From Marinobacterium nitratireducens (GTDB lineage Bacteria; Pseudomonadota; Gammaproteobacteria; Pseudomonadales; Balneatricaceae): a stretch of DNA of 64,000 nt. Position 1 is the first letter of the stretch, and the number at the start of each line of letters is the position of its first letter. Of the stretch, positions 50,284-60,351 are shown piece by piece. The translations under genes and the position numbers were made by a program. Under the pieces are notes generated by a model. It was not told the origin of the DNA. It made no database searches and saw only the letters and a program-made list of their open reading frames with translations. Location: assembly GCF_014645375.1 (NCBI RefSeq), contig NZ_BMLT01000002.1:248001-312000 (forward strand), given 5' to 3'.

Positions 50284-51489
50284 ATGGATTCTATGGTTCC
50301 ACCGGATGATCGGCGGCCATTGCGTGCCAAGTCCAACATCACCGAGCAGACGCTGGCGGAGCAGCTGAAGATCACCGAGCGGGAAATCGAGGAGCGCAAG
50401 GCGCTGGTGGGGTTCGGTGACAACGATGTCCGGGTGCTTCACGACTGGAAGCCGGTGGTGCAGCGGGATATCGATCTGATCGTCGACGAGTTCTACCGCC
50501 GACAGCGTGCCATCGCGGAGGTGGCGCTGCTGATTGGCGACTCCGAGACCTTCCGGCGTCTGCACAATTCCATGCGCCGCTATGTGCTGGAACTGTTCGA
50601 TGGTTTCTACGATTCCGAATACGTCAACAAGCGCCTTCGCATCGGTAAGGTGCACAAGCAGATCGGGGTATCGCCAAAGTTGTATATCGGCGCCATCGTG
50701 ACGCTGCAGGAGGTCCTGTCGCAACATCTGACCCAGGCCGGGGGCGATGACCGGCAGGGTGACCGCAGCCAGGTGCTGAAATCGTTGCACCGGCTGATGA
50801 TGTTCGATGTGCAGTTCGTGTTCGATACCTACATTCACAGCCTGGTGTCGGAAGTCGAGGCCATTCGGCACAAGGTGGAGGACTACGCTTCCAGTCTCGA
50901 GAGCACCATCGCTGAGCGAACCCAGGAGCTGGAGCGACTCTCCAAGACGGATCCGCTCACCGGGCTGCAGAACCAGCGCTCCTTCTACGAGCACCTGCGC
51001 CGTGAAGTGGCGCGCTCAGAGCGTCAGGGCTCCACGCTCAGCCTGCTGTATATCGACCTCAATCACTTCAAGGCGCTCAATGACAGAGCCGGGCACCAGG
51101 CCGGCGACGAGTTGCTGAGCCGGTTCAGTCAGGTGTTGCTGAATTTCTGCCGGGCCAGCGATATCGCCTGCCGTTACGGAGGGGATGAGTTCACCATGAT
51201 TCTGCCGGATACCGGTCGCGAGCAGGCCGAGTCGGTGGCGCTGCGTCTGAGCGAGAGCTTCGAGGACGGGGAGAACGATGGCGTGACGCTGAGCATCGGC
51301 ATTGCCCAGACGACGCCGGATGAAAGCCACGGTCCCGAGGAGCTCACCGGCCTGGCCGACAAGGCGATGTATCAGGCCAAGAAGCGCAGCCGCAGTACCG
51401 GCGCCAGCCAGATTCGCCCCTTCGGTGTTGAGCAGCATGCAGCTACACCTGAGCCCGTTACCGGAGAAGGGAGCGGGGACAGCGATTAG
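50284..51489 (+). CDS. globin-coupled diguanylate cyclase
   Basis: A 401-residue oxygen or redox-gas sensor that makes cyclic-di-GMP. The N-terminal protoglobin domain (about residues 20-180) has a proximal His candidate at 124 (RIGKVHKQIGVSPKLY), as in DosC-type sensors. A coiled linker (about 185-220) joins the GGDEF domain with intact GGDEF (299-303). An RxxD inhibitory site (290-293) lies five residues before it, so product inhibition is expected. It starts at the ATG at 50284 (GGAG eight bases upstream). It is convergent with ectR, 16 bases apart. Confidence 0.9.
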   Translation: MDSMVPPDDRRPLRAKSNITEQTLAEQLKITEREIEERKALVGFGDNDVRVLHDWKPVVQRDIDLIVDEFYRRQRAIAEVALLIGDSETFRRLHNSMRRYVLELFDGFYDSEYVNKRLRIGKVHKQIGVSPKLYIGAIVTLQEVLSQHLTQAGGDDRQGDRSQVLKSLHRLMMFDVQFVFDTYIHSLVSEVEAIRHKVEDYASSLESTIAERTQELERLSKTDPLTGLQNQRSFYEHLRREVARSERQGSTLSLLYIDLNHFKALNDRAGHQAGDELLSRFSQVLLNFCRASDIACRYGGDEFTMILPDTGREQAESVALRLSESFEDGENDGVTLSIGIAQTTPDESHGPEELTGLADKAMYQAKKRSRSTGASQIRPFGVEQHAATPEPVTGEGSGDSD

Positions 51490-51505
51490 CCCTGGTCGGT
51501 TCCTG

Positions 51506-52003
51506 TCAGGCTCCCTTGTCCTGCTCTGCGGAGGAGCGTGCCAGATCGCCGATATCGAGTACCGGAGCCGCATCGATATCGAGAGCATTGAGTATTCCCG
51601 CCACGCGTTCGAGCGCGGTAATCACCATTGACTGCTCCCACTGTTCCATCCCTTCGAACTTGTCGATGAAAAGGTCATGCAGTGAGGTCGGTGCCGACAG
51701 CAGCAGTTGCCGTCCGGATTCCGACAGGCAGGCCCATACCTTGCGTTTGTCCTGACTGTCGCGATGCCGTTCGATTAAATGTTTCTTTTCCAGTCGGTCC
51801 AGCAGGCTGGTGACCGTTGCCTGTGCCAGATTCAGCTCCCGCGCCAGCTTGCCGATCGTCATGGAACCGCCTTCCTGCAGGGTCTGCAGGGTCAGCAATT
51901 GCGGCAGCGTCAGGCCAGTTGCGCGGCTCAACTGTTTGTCGTGCAGGTCGGTGGCGCGAATGATCTGGCGGATCAGGATCAGGGCGGACTGGCTTTTGCT
52001 CAT
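51506..52003 (-). CDS. ectR: MarR-family regulator EctR
   Basis: A 165-residue MarR-type winged-helix regulator. The DNA-binding region (about residues 35-100) has TIGKLARELNLAQATVTSLLDRLEKK and a basic wing (RHRDSQDKRKV). It is divergent from ectABC, the position of EctR1, a repressor of ectoine genes in halotolerant methylotrophs. A 19-base inverted repeat at the ectA promoter is the likely target. The start at 52003 gives normal MarR length; the frame stays open to 52135. Confidence 0.9.
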   Translation of the reverse strand: MSKSQSALILIRQIIRATDLHDKQLSRATGLTLPQLLTLQTLQEGGSMTIGKLARELNLAQATVTSLLDRLEKKHLIERHRDSQDKRKVWACLSESGRQLLLSAPTSLHDLFIDKFEGMEQWEQSMVITALERVAGILNALDIDAAPVLDIGDLARSSAEQDKGA

Positions 52004-52360
52004 AGTGGGGTCGGTAGCGAATGAGGACTCGGTGTTTTGTACGTTGTAGAGCCGGCGAATGCAACGAGTCGCATGGGCCGAGAATGTAAAAGTGGTGGCG
52101 CAGAGTACGGCGTTGTCGTTCGAATTGCTATGCATTTGATGTCAAGAAACGGTCGCTTGCTCGTCATAATGTTTTGAAATGCTATTTATTTATATTCATT
52201 TTGATGCCTCTTTAGGGGGCTGCAAGGCCCCGTGATGCCTGATAATTGTGCGTTTCTTGCCAAAAAGGCGCAGGGTGACCCAGGCGCATCGGAGGTTGAT
52301 GTTCCAAATTGAATATGTTTTATACTAAAAAGCATAGTATTGCTAAACATTCAACAGGCT
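52004..52360. other. ectR-ectA divergent control region
   Basis: A 357-base, locally AT-richer gap with no gene. The part nearest ectA carries the promoter and operator listed separately. The middle (about 52140-52260) has AT-rich stretches and a Thr-Gly-poor short hairpin (AGGGGGC-TGC-AAGGCCCC-like) but no recognisable site. The ectR promoter must lie here too. Confidence 0.6.
52296..52340 (+). promoter_or_regulatory. ectABC promoter and EctR operator
   Basis: TTGATG (52296-52301) and TATACT (52321-52326) are 19 bases apart. The -10 box is overlapped by the inverted repeat ATACTA-N7-TAGTAT (52322-52340). In characterised EctR1 systems the operator likewise overlaps the -10 region. Direct binding is inferred. 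Confidence 0.6.
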
Positions 52361-54210
<1,850 letters not shown>

Positions 54211-54224
54211 GGAGTGTTACCGGA

Positions 54225-54626
54225 ATGATCGTAAGGACCCTGGAAGAGTGTGAAAAGAGCGACCGCCGCGTTGAGTCGGAAACCGGCACCTGGGAGAGCA
54301 CGCGCATGCTGCTCAAGCAGGACAACATGGGCTACTCGTTCCATATCACCACCATTTACGCCAACACCGAGACGCACATCTGGTATCAGAACCATTTCGA
54401 GTCGGTGTACTGCATCAGCGGTGAGGGCGAAATCGAAACCCTGGCCGACGGCAAGGTCTACCAGATTCGTCCCGGCACGCTCTACAACCTGGACCAGCAC
54501 GACGAGCACCTGCTGCGGGCGAAGAGCGAGCTGAAACTCGCCTGCGTATTCAATCCGCCGCTCACCGGCAAGGAAGTCCATGACGAAAACGGCGTCTATC
54601 CGCTGGAGGCGGAAGAAGTCGCCTGA
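54225..54626 (+). CDS. ectC: L-ectoine synthase
   Basis: The final ring-closing enzyme: a metal-dependent cupin of 133 residues that cyclises N-gamma-acetyl-diaminobutyrate. The cupin hallmarks are [20 protein letters not shown] and [16 protein letters not shown]. It begins 14 bases after ectB behind GGAG. A strong terminator follows, so ectD would be expressed at a lower level or separately. Confidence 0.96.
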   Translation: MIVRTLEECEKSDRRVESETGTWESTRMLLKQDNMGYSFHITTIYANTETHIWYQNHFESVYCISGEGEIETLADGKVYQIRPGTLYNLDQHDEHLLRAKSELKLACVFNPPLTGKEVHDENGVYPLEAEEVA

Positions 54627-54628
54627 TA

Positions 54629-54656
54629 GCGGGGACCTTCTGGTCCCCGCTTCTTT
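54629..54656 (+). terminator. terminator between ectC and ectD
   Basis: GCGGGGACC and GGTCCCCGC close a four-base loop, followed by TTCTTT. It lies directly after the ectC stop codon. Confidence 0.85.
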
Positions 54657-54716
54657 AATACCCAGCCGCACCTGTCAGAGCGGTGCGGCATCCACGTTCA
54701 ACAAGATGGAGGACCC

Positions 54717-55631
54717 ATGAGTTCGCGAGAAGATCTGTATCCGTCACGTCAGCTTGACCGGCCTGTATGGCTGGAGCGCCAGGACCCGGTGGTTTACCGG
54801 GACGATCTGGAGGCGGCGCCGATTGCGCCGGAGCTGATCGCTCAGTTCGAGCGCGACGGCTATATGGTGCTGCCGGAACTCTTTAGCCCTGAAGAAGTGG
54901 CTGTACTGCGGGCCGAGCTGAACCGGCTGCGCCAGGACGAGAAAACCCTGGCTTCCGATGAAGCCGTGCGGGAACCCGAGAGTGGCGCCCTGCGCTCGGT
55001 TTTCGAGATTCACAAGAGTAATGCGCTGTTTGCCCGCGTTGCCCGCGATGCGCGTATCGCCGAAGTTGCCCGTTTCATCCTGGGCGGCGATATCTATGTC
55101 CATCAGTCGCGCATGAATTTCAAGCCAGGCTTTACCGGCAAGGAATTCTACTGGCATTCCGACTTCGAAACCTGGCACGTCGAGGATGGCCTGCCGCGGA
55201 TGCGCACGCTGAGCTGCTCCATTCTGCTGACCGACAACGACAGCAACAACGGTCCGCTGATGCTGGTGCCCGGTTCGCACCGTCATTACGTCAGCTGCGT
55301 CGGCGAGACGCCCGCCAATCACTATCAGCAGTCGTTGCGCAAGCAGGAGTTCGGCGTGCCGGACAACAACAGCATGAGCGAGCTGGTGTCCCGCTATGGC
55401 ATCGACACGGCAACAGGCCCGGCGGGCTCGGTGCTGTTTTTCGACTGCAATACCATGCACGGCTCCAACAGCAACATCACACCGGCGGCGCGCAGCAACC
55501 TGTTCTTCGTCTACAACCAGGTCGAAAACGCGCTGCAGGATCCTTATTGCAGTCAGGCCCCGCGTCCGAGCTTTATCGCCGATCGTGGCCCGGTGACGCC
55601 GCTGGATATCGCGCCTCAGACATATCTCTGA
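54717..55631 (+). CDS. ectD: ectoine hydroxylase
   Basis: An Fe(II)/2-oxoglutarate dioxygenase making 5-hydroxyectoine. The iron triad is His147, Asp149 (FYWHSDFETWH) and His248 (NTMHGSNSN). These match the known EctD residues within one position. The typical YPSR start and VPGSHRHYVSCVGETP segment are present. The 304 residues are normal. It starts 90 bases after ectC past a terminator, with GGAGG upstream. Confidence 0.97.
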   Translation: MSSREDLYPSRQLDRPVWLERQDPVVYRDDLEAAPIAPELIAQFERDGYMVLPELFSPEEVAVLRAELNRLRQDEKTLASDEAVREPESGALRSVFEIHKSNALFARVARDARIAEVARFILGGDIYVHQSRMNFKPGFTGKEFYWHSDFETWHVEDGLPRMRTLSCSILLTDNDSNNGPLMLVPGSHRHYVSCVGETPANHYQQSLRKQEFGVPDNNSMSELVSRYGIDTATGPAGSVLFFDCNTMHGSNSNITPAARSNLFFVYNQVENALQDPYCSQAPRPSFIADRGPVTPLDIAPQTYL

Positions 55632-55725
55632 GCCGGCAGCGGCACAGGCATAGGAGCCCACCCATTTTTCCGGCCAGGCCCGCAGATCGCGTCGGCCGGC
55701 CCAACAGGACTAAATTGACAAAAAC

Positions 55726-57156
55726 ATGCATACAGTAGAGAAAATCGGCGGCACTTCCATGAGCCGCTTCGATGAAATCATGGACAATCTGCTGATCGGT
55801 GACCGTACCGGCGCCGAACTGTACAACAGGGTCTTCGTCGTTTCGGCGTATGGCGGTATGACCAACCTGCTGCTCGAGCACAAGAAAACCGGCGAACCCG
55901 GCGTCTATGCACGTTTCGCCGATGCCGACAGCGAGGATGCCTGGCTGGGCGCGCTGGAGGAAGTGCGCGAGCGCATGCTGGCGAAAAACGCCGAACTTTT
56001 CGAGGCGGAGTACGAACGCAGCGCCGCCGACCATTTCGTGCAGGAGCGTATCGATGATGCCCGCGACTGCATGCAGAGCCTGCAGCGCCTTTGCACCTAC
56101 GGCCACTTCCAGCTCGACGAGCACCTGATGAAGGTACGCGAAATGCTGGCGGCCATCGGCGAGGCTCACAGCGCGCACAACACTGTGCTGGCGCTGCGTG
56201 CCCGTGGCGTCAATGCACGCCTGGTGGACCTGACCGGCTGGCACCAGGATGCGCCGCTGTCGTTCGAGGACATGATCCGCGATGGCTTCTCCAAGGTCGA
56301 TATCGACACCGAGCTGGCGGTCGCGACCGGCTACGCGCACTGCGCCGAAGGCCTGATGAATACCTACGACCGCGGTTACAGCGAGATCACCTTCGCCCAG
56401 ATCGCGGCCGAGACCAGCGCCCGCGAGGCCATCATCCACAAGGAATATCACCTTAGCAGTGCCGACCCGATGCTGGTCGGTACCGATAAGGTGGTGACCA
56501 TCGGCCGTACCAATTACGACGTCGCGGACCAGCTGTCCAACCTCGGCATGGAAGCGATCCACCCGAAGGCCGCCAAGTCGCTGCGTCGCGCCGGCGTCGA
56601 GCTGCGCATCAAGAACGCCTTCGAGCCGGACCACGGCGGTACCCTCATCAGCCAGGACTACATCAGTGATCGCCCCTGTGTCGAAATCGTTGCCGGGCGC
56701 AAGGATGTCTTCGGCCTCGAAGTGTTCGATCAGGAGATGCTCGGCGATGTGGGCTACGACATCGAGATCACGCGCCTGCTAAAGCAGCTCAAGCTTTACG
56801 TGGTCAACAAGGATTCGGACGCCAACAGCATTACCTACTACGTCTCGGGTTCGCGCAAGAAGGTCAATCGTGCCGCACGTCTGATCGAAGAACAGTACAG
56901 AGCCGCCGAGGTCAACGTGCACAACGTCGCCATCGTCTCGGCGATCGGCTCGGACCTCAAGGTCAAGGGCATGCTGGCGCGGATGATGTCGGCGCTGGCC
57001 GATGCGGATATCAGTGTCCAGGCCGCTCATCAATCCATCCGCCAGGTGGAAATGCAGTGCGTGGTCCACGAGGACGATTACTCGCAGGCGGTGGCAGTGC
57101 TACACCGCGCGCTGGTCGAGCGTGAAGGTTACGACGATGTGATCTCTGCGGCATAA
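55726..57156 (+). CDS. ask_ect: ectoine-specific aspartate kinase
   Basis: An aspartokinase of 476 residues that supplies aspartyl phosphate for aspartate semialdehyde. The N-terminal KIGGTSMSRFDEIMDN is typical of the ectoine-linked Ask group and differs from the KFGGTSV of LysC. ACT domains occupy the C-terminal third (about residues 320-476). Ask_Ect enzymes are less feedback-inhibited, keeping flow into ectoine. It follows ectD after 94 bases. Confidence 0.95.
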   Translation: MHTVEKIGGTSMSRFDEIMDNLLIGDRTGAELYNRVFVVSAYGGMTNLLLEHKKTGEPGVYARFADADSEDAWLGALEEVRERMLAKNAELFEAEYERSAADHFVQERIDDARDCMQSLQRLCTYGHFQLDEHLMKVREMLAAIGEAHSAHNTVLALRARGVNARLVDLTGWHQDAPLSFEDMIRDGFSKVDIDTELAVATGYAHCAEGLMNTYDRGYSEITFAQIAAETSAREAIIHKEYHLSSADPMLVGTDKVVTIGRTNYDVADQLSNLGMEAIHPKAAKSLRRAGVELRIKNAFEPDHGGTLISQDYISDRPCVEIVAGRKDVFGLEVFDQEMLGDVGYDIEITRLLKQLKLYVVNKDSDANSITYYVSGSRKKVNRAARLIEEQYRAAEVNVHNVAIVSAIGSDLKVKGMLARMMSALADADISVQAAHQSIRQVEMQCVVHEDDYSQAVAVLHRALVEREGYDDVISAA

Positions 57157-57181
57157 AGAGCCTCTACCGGGCTGCATCCCT

Positions 57182-57250
57182 TAGGAGCTGCGCCTCGCAG
57201 CGAATACCAAAGCTGAGGACTCGGCCTTCGCGCCGGGGCGGCGCTCCTAC
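57182..57250. repeat. REPIN-like element
   Basis: TAGGAGCTGCGCCTCGCAGCGAA (stem GCTGCG/CGCAGC), a spacer, then an inverted TTCGCGCCGGGGCGGCGCTCCTA partner. It lies between ask_ect and the EAL-HDOD gene and may also terminate transcription. Confidence 0.75.
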
Positions 57251-57336
57251 GGGAGGGAAAGTCGATTTTGCCGATTTTTGGTGTCATTATGGGGGCTCGC
57301 ACGCCCCTGTAGACGGAACTATCGGAGAGTCAGATC

Positions 57337-58581
57337 TTGAGCGCCGCGCTTAAATCCCTGAAAGAATCTGAGCAGCTGCAGGTATTGCTTGCTCGGCAAC
57401 CCATCTTCACCAAGAACCAGGACGTTGTCGCTTTCGAGCTGCTGTTCCGTACCCAGACGGGCGGCTTCGATGCCACGATCACGGACGACCGCGCAACGCT
57501 CTCGGTGATCGTCAATACCTACGCCAGCATCTGCCGCGAGGGCGAGATCCGCAATCTGCCCTGCTATCTGAAGCTCACCGACAAGGTACTGCTCGACAGC
57601 ACGTTGCCGGAGCTGCCCAAGGACACCTTCGCGCTTGAACTGCTGGGCCATACCGAGGTTACGCCAGCTCTGATCGCCAAGCTCCAGGAGTTGGCCAAGC
57701 GCGGCTATCGTCTGGTACTGGCCGACTACGATCCTCGCGATACCAAGTTCGAGCCGCTGCTCAACATCGTTCATGTCCTCAAGCTCGATATCCTCAAGCT
57801 GGGCCTGCAGGCGCTGCCGGCGATTATCGCCAGGCTCAAGCCCTACAACCTCGAGCTGCTGGCCGACAAGGTGGAGAACCAGGACCAGTTCCGTCAGTGC
57901 CTGGAAATGGGCTTCTCGCTTTACCAGGGCTACTTCCTCAGCAAGCCGGTGCCGGTGCGCGGCAGGAAGATCGGTGGCAACAAGGTGGTGCTGCTGCAAT
58001 TGCTGGCCGAGCTGCAAAACCCGGAAACGACCGCCGCGGCGCTCGAGCAGATTGCAGTCAACGATGCAGCCCTGACTTACAAGATCCTGCGTGTGGTCAA
58101 CTCGGCGGCTTTCAGTCTGCGCCGCGAGATCGAGTCGCTGTCCCACGCCATCACGCTGCTGGGGCTGGACCAGATCCGGCGCTGGGTCACGCTCTTTCTC
58201 GCCAGCGGGGAGGAGGGCAAACCCGACGAACTGACCCGCAACATGCTGGTGCGGGGTCGCATGTGCGAACTGCTGGCCGAGCTGATGGGGCGCGAGCAGC
58301 CGATCAACTACTTTATCGTCGGCCTGCTGTCGCAGCTCGACGTCCTGCTGGATATCGAAATGGCGGAACTGATGGAGCAGGTGCCGCTGCGTCAGGATAT
58401 CAAGGATGCACTGCTGAGCCGAGCCGGCGAGCTCGGACAGGTGCTGTCCGACGTCGAGGTCTACGAGCGCGGAGAGTTCGATAGACTGCAGCGTTTCGTC
58501 GACCCGGCGTACTACGAGGTGGCCTATCGGCACAGCATCGCCTGGGGGCAGCAGGTGATGCAGGCCATGTCCGAAGGCTGA
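57337..58581 (+). CDS. EAL-HDOD signalling protein
   Basis: A 414-residue soluble protein of the YuxH type. The N-terminal EAL domain (about residues 10-205) is degenerate: FELLFRT replaces EAL and LADYD replaces the catalytic DDFG, so it likely binds rather than cleaves cyclic-di-GMP, if at all. The HDOD domain (about 215-405) follows. The start is a TTG seven bases after GGAGAG; no ATG or GTG fits. The partner is unknown. Confidence 0.87.
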   Translation: MSAALKSLKESEQLQVLLARQPIFTKNQDVVAFELLFRTQTGGFDATITDDRATLSVIVNTYASICREGEIRNLPCYLKLTDKVLLDSTLPELPKDTFALELLGHTEVTPALIAKLQELAKRGYRLVLADYDPRDTKFEPLLNIVHVLKLDILKLGLQALPAIIARLKPYNLELLADKVENQDQFRQCLEMGFSLYQGYFLSKPVPVRGRKIGGNKVVLLQLLAELQNPETTAAALEQIAVNDAALTYKILRVVNSAAFSLRREIESLSHAITLLGLDQIRRWVTLFLASGEEGKPDELTRNMLVRGRMCELLAELMGREQPINYFIVGLLSQLDVLLDIEMAELMEQVPLRQDIKDALLSRAGELGQVLSDVEVYERGEFDRLQRFVDPAYYEVAYRHSIAWGQQVMQAMSEG

Positions 58582-58591
58582 ACCTGCGGTC

Positions 58592-59353
58592 ATGGATGCT
58601 CTGGCGGGCTGGCTGCCGGCAGCGCTGGGGCCTGGCCAGGCCCTGCTGCTGATAGGGCTCAGTAGCCTCAGTTCCATGATTACTGCGGCGCTCGGGATAG
58701 GTGGCGGTGTATTGCTGCTGGCCGCGATGGCGTCGATGCTGCCGGTGTCGGTGCTGATTCCGGTGCACGGGCTGGTGCAGCTGGGTTCCAACTTCAACCG
58801 GGCGCTGATGACGCGCCCGCATATCGACTGGATGCGGGTACGGCCCTTCGCGGCCGGAGCGGTGCTGGGCGCGCTGGCAGCCATGCTGGTGCTGATACAG
58901 CTGCCGCTGACGGTGATTCAGCTGAGCGTGGCGGTTTTCATTCTCTACCTGCTGTGGGGGCCGGGCTTTGGCAAGGGAGAGCTGCGTTTCGGCGGTTTGC
59001 TGGTGACGGGGGCTCTGACCACTCTGCTGTCGATGTTCGTCGGCGCCACCGGGCCGCTGGTTGCCGCCTGGGTTCACCGCCTCAACGTTGACAGGTTCCC
59101 CGCAGTCGCCACCTTCGCCGCCTGCATGAGCGTCCAGCATCTGCTGAAACTGGCGGTATTCGGCACCCTGGGGTTCATGTTCATGGAATGGTTGCCGCTG
59201 ATACTGGCGATGATTGCGGCGGGGGCCGCCGGTACCTGGGTGGGGCTCAGAGTGCTGGACCGGATGCCGCCGTCATGGTTCAGGCCGATGTTCCGGATGA
59301 TCGTTACGCTGCTGGCCTTGCGCCTGATCTGGCAGGCCGTGACAGCCGGCTGA
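58592..59353 (+). CDS. TauE/SafE-family membrane permease
   Basis: A 253-residue inner-membrane protein with about eight helices and the duplicated TauE/SafE pattern: GIGGGVLLLAAMAS in the first half and FVGATGPLVAAWV in the second. Family members export or import sulfonates, sulfite or similar anions. The substrate is unknown here. It starts 10 bases after the EAL-HDOD stop and is probably co-transcribed. Confidence 0.88.
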   Translation: MDALAGWLPAALGPGQALLLIGLSSLSSMITAALGIGGGVLLLAAMASMLPVSVLIPVHGLVQLGSNFNRALMTRPHIDWMRVRPFAAGAVLGALAAMLVLIQLPLTVIQLSVAVFILYLLWGPGFGKGELRFGGLLVTGALTTLLSMFVGATGPLVAAWVHRLNVDRFPAVATFAACMSVQHLLKLAVFGTLGFMFMEWLPLILAMIAAGAAGTWVGLRVLDRMPPSWFRPMFRMIVTLLALRLIWQAVTAG

Positions 59354-59413
59354 AAACCACTGCGGCGTTCGAGCTGACGTGCGCAGCTGCTGACGCCCGG
59401 GAGCGGGCTGCAC

Positions 59414-59608
59414 TCAGGCAGCGATGACTTCGGTGGCCAGGTCTTCGAAAGTGTGAGAGCGCAGGATCCGCTTGGCCGCACAGGCGCACTTGCCGCACTC
59501 GGTTCCGACACACAGTTCCTCGCGCAGGTCGCGCATTGTCTGAGCACCGTTCTCGATGGCAGCGCGAATCTCGCTGTCGCTGACGTTGTTGCAGATGCAG
59601 ATTTTCAT
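59414..59608 (-). CDS. bfd: bacterioferritin-associated ferredoxin
   Basis: A 64-residue [2Fe-2S] protein that reduces ferritin-bound iron so it can be released. The Bfd cysteines are Cys4, Cys6 and the CVGTECGKC group (Cys33, 38, 41). They follow the expected (CxC...CxxxxCxxC) pattern. A Fur box lies 33-51 bases upstream. No bacterioferritin gene is present in this window. Confidence 0.93.
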   Translation of the reverse strand: MKICICNNVSDSEIRAAIENGAQTMRDLREELCVGTECGKCACAAKRILRSHTFEDLATEVIAA

Positions 59609-59640
59609 CGCTTTTCCGAAGTCATTGTTGTTAGTGGAAC

Positions 59641-59659
59641 GGTAATGATAATAGTTATC
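59641..59659 (-). promoter_or_regulatory. Fur box upstream of bfd
   Basis: The site GGTAATGATAATAGTTATC matches 16 of 19 positions of the Fur consensus and is nearly palindromic. It sits just upstream of the bfd start, consistent with iron-dependent repression. Confidence 0.8.
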
Positions 59660-59795
59660 AACATTCTTCTTGGCAACAGGCTGTTCAGTGTTTGATCAGT
59701 AAAGTTTTTAATAGACCATATAGAATTAATAGCTTGTATCAATAGTGGTTGGGTCGGGGTCGATTCAATCGGGGAGCAAGCTACGAAGTCGGATC

Positions 59796-59854
59796 GGAGG
59801 GTGGGTCTAGCGATGCACTGGCACCAGCGTGATGCCATCTGCTTCACTTGGGCA
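59796..59854 (+). repeat. head segment of the interspersed structured repeat
   Basis: GGAGGGTGGGTCTAGCGATGCA is followed by about 30 variable bases and GGGCA, matching 49377-49434. It runs directly into the tandem array. The bases 59660-59795 show nothing recognisable apart from AT-rich sequence. Confidence 0.75.
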
Positions 59855-60178
59855 TCGCGTAACCCGCCATATCGATCGTAGTACAGATCGATTGGCGTCA
59901 GCCGGCAGAGAGTCTGTTGGGTTACGGTCCTTCGGACCTGGACCCAACCTACAAAAGCTGCCGATCGCGTAACCCGCCATATCGATCGCAGTGCAGATCG
60001 ATTGGCGTCAGCCGGCAGAGAGTCTGTTGGGTTACGGTCCTCCGGACCTGGACCCAACCTACAAAAGCTGCCGATCGCGTAACCCGCCATATCGATCGCA
60101 GTGCAGATCGATTGGCGTCAGCCGGCAGAGAGTCTGTTGGGTTACGGTCCTTCGGACCTGGACCCAACCTACGAAAGA
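59855..60178 (+). repeat. three tandem 110-bp units
   Basis: Units begin at 59855, 59965 and 60075, exactly 110 bases apart, and are almost identical. Each has an ATCGATC/GATCGAT hairpin, an AGCCGGCA block, and a second hairpin GTTGGGT...GGTCC-TTC-GGACC...ACCCAAC. The last unit runs into a 9-base triplication (ACGAAAGAT, 60171-60197). Short frames through it are accidental. This fills much of the 743-base gene-free stretch 59609-60351. Confidence 0.9.
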
Positions 60179-60243
60179 TACGAAAGATACGAAAGCTGAA
60201 GGCCTGGTGCGGTTCGCAGGCTCACCGGCACCCTACAATTTTC

Positions 60244-60285
60244 CCCGTAACCCGTAACCCGTAACCCGTAACCCGTAACCCGTAA
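60244..60285. repeat. heptanucleotide array (CCCGTAA)6
   Basis: Six perfect head-to-tail CCCGTAA units, shortly before the ilvD terminator. The same unit appears at 26213-26240. Confidence 0.9.
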
Positions 60286-60300
60286 CCTGCCCCGAAAACG

Positions 60301-60325
60301 CAAAAGGGGCAGCCGAAGCTGCCCC
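60301..60325 (-). terminator. terminator of ilvD
   Basis: GGGGCAGC and GCTGCCCC close a four-base loop, followed on the minus strand by TTTTG, 27 bases past the ilvD stop. Confidence 0.85.
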
Positions 60326-60351
60326 TGGTACGCTCGGGTCGAAGCCTGTCG

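Noticed and set aside
49519-50994. A 491-codon frame as one protein containing the dipeptidase
   Set aside because: Only the last 204 codons match VanX; the remainder is antisense to the globin-coupled cyclase.
59855-60178. Tandem 110-bp units as a CRISPR array
   Set aside because: The whole unit is repeated without variable spacers of fixed size, and no cas gene is present.
59917-60264. Short frames (up to 115 codons) through the 110-bp repeats as genes
   Set aside because: The predicted peptides simply repeat with the DNA unit in several frames and on both strands; no ribosome sites.
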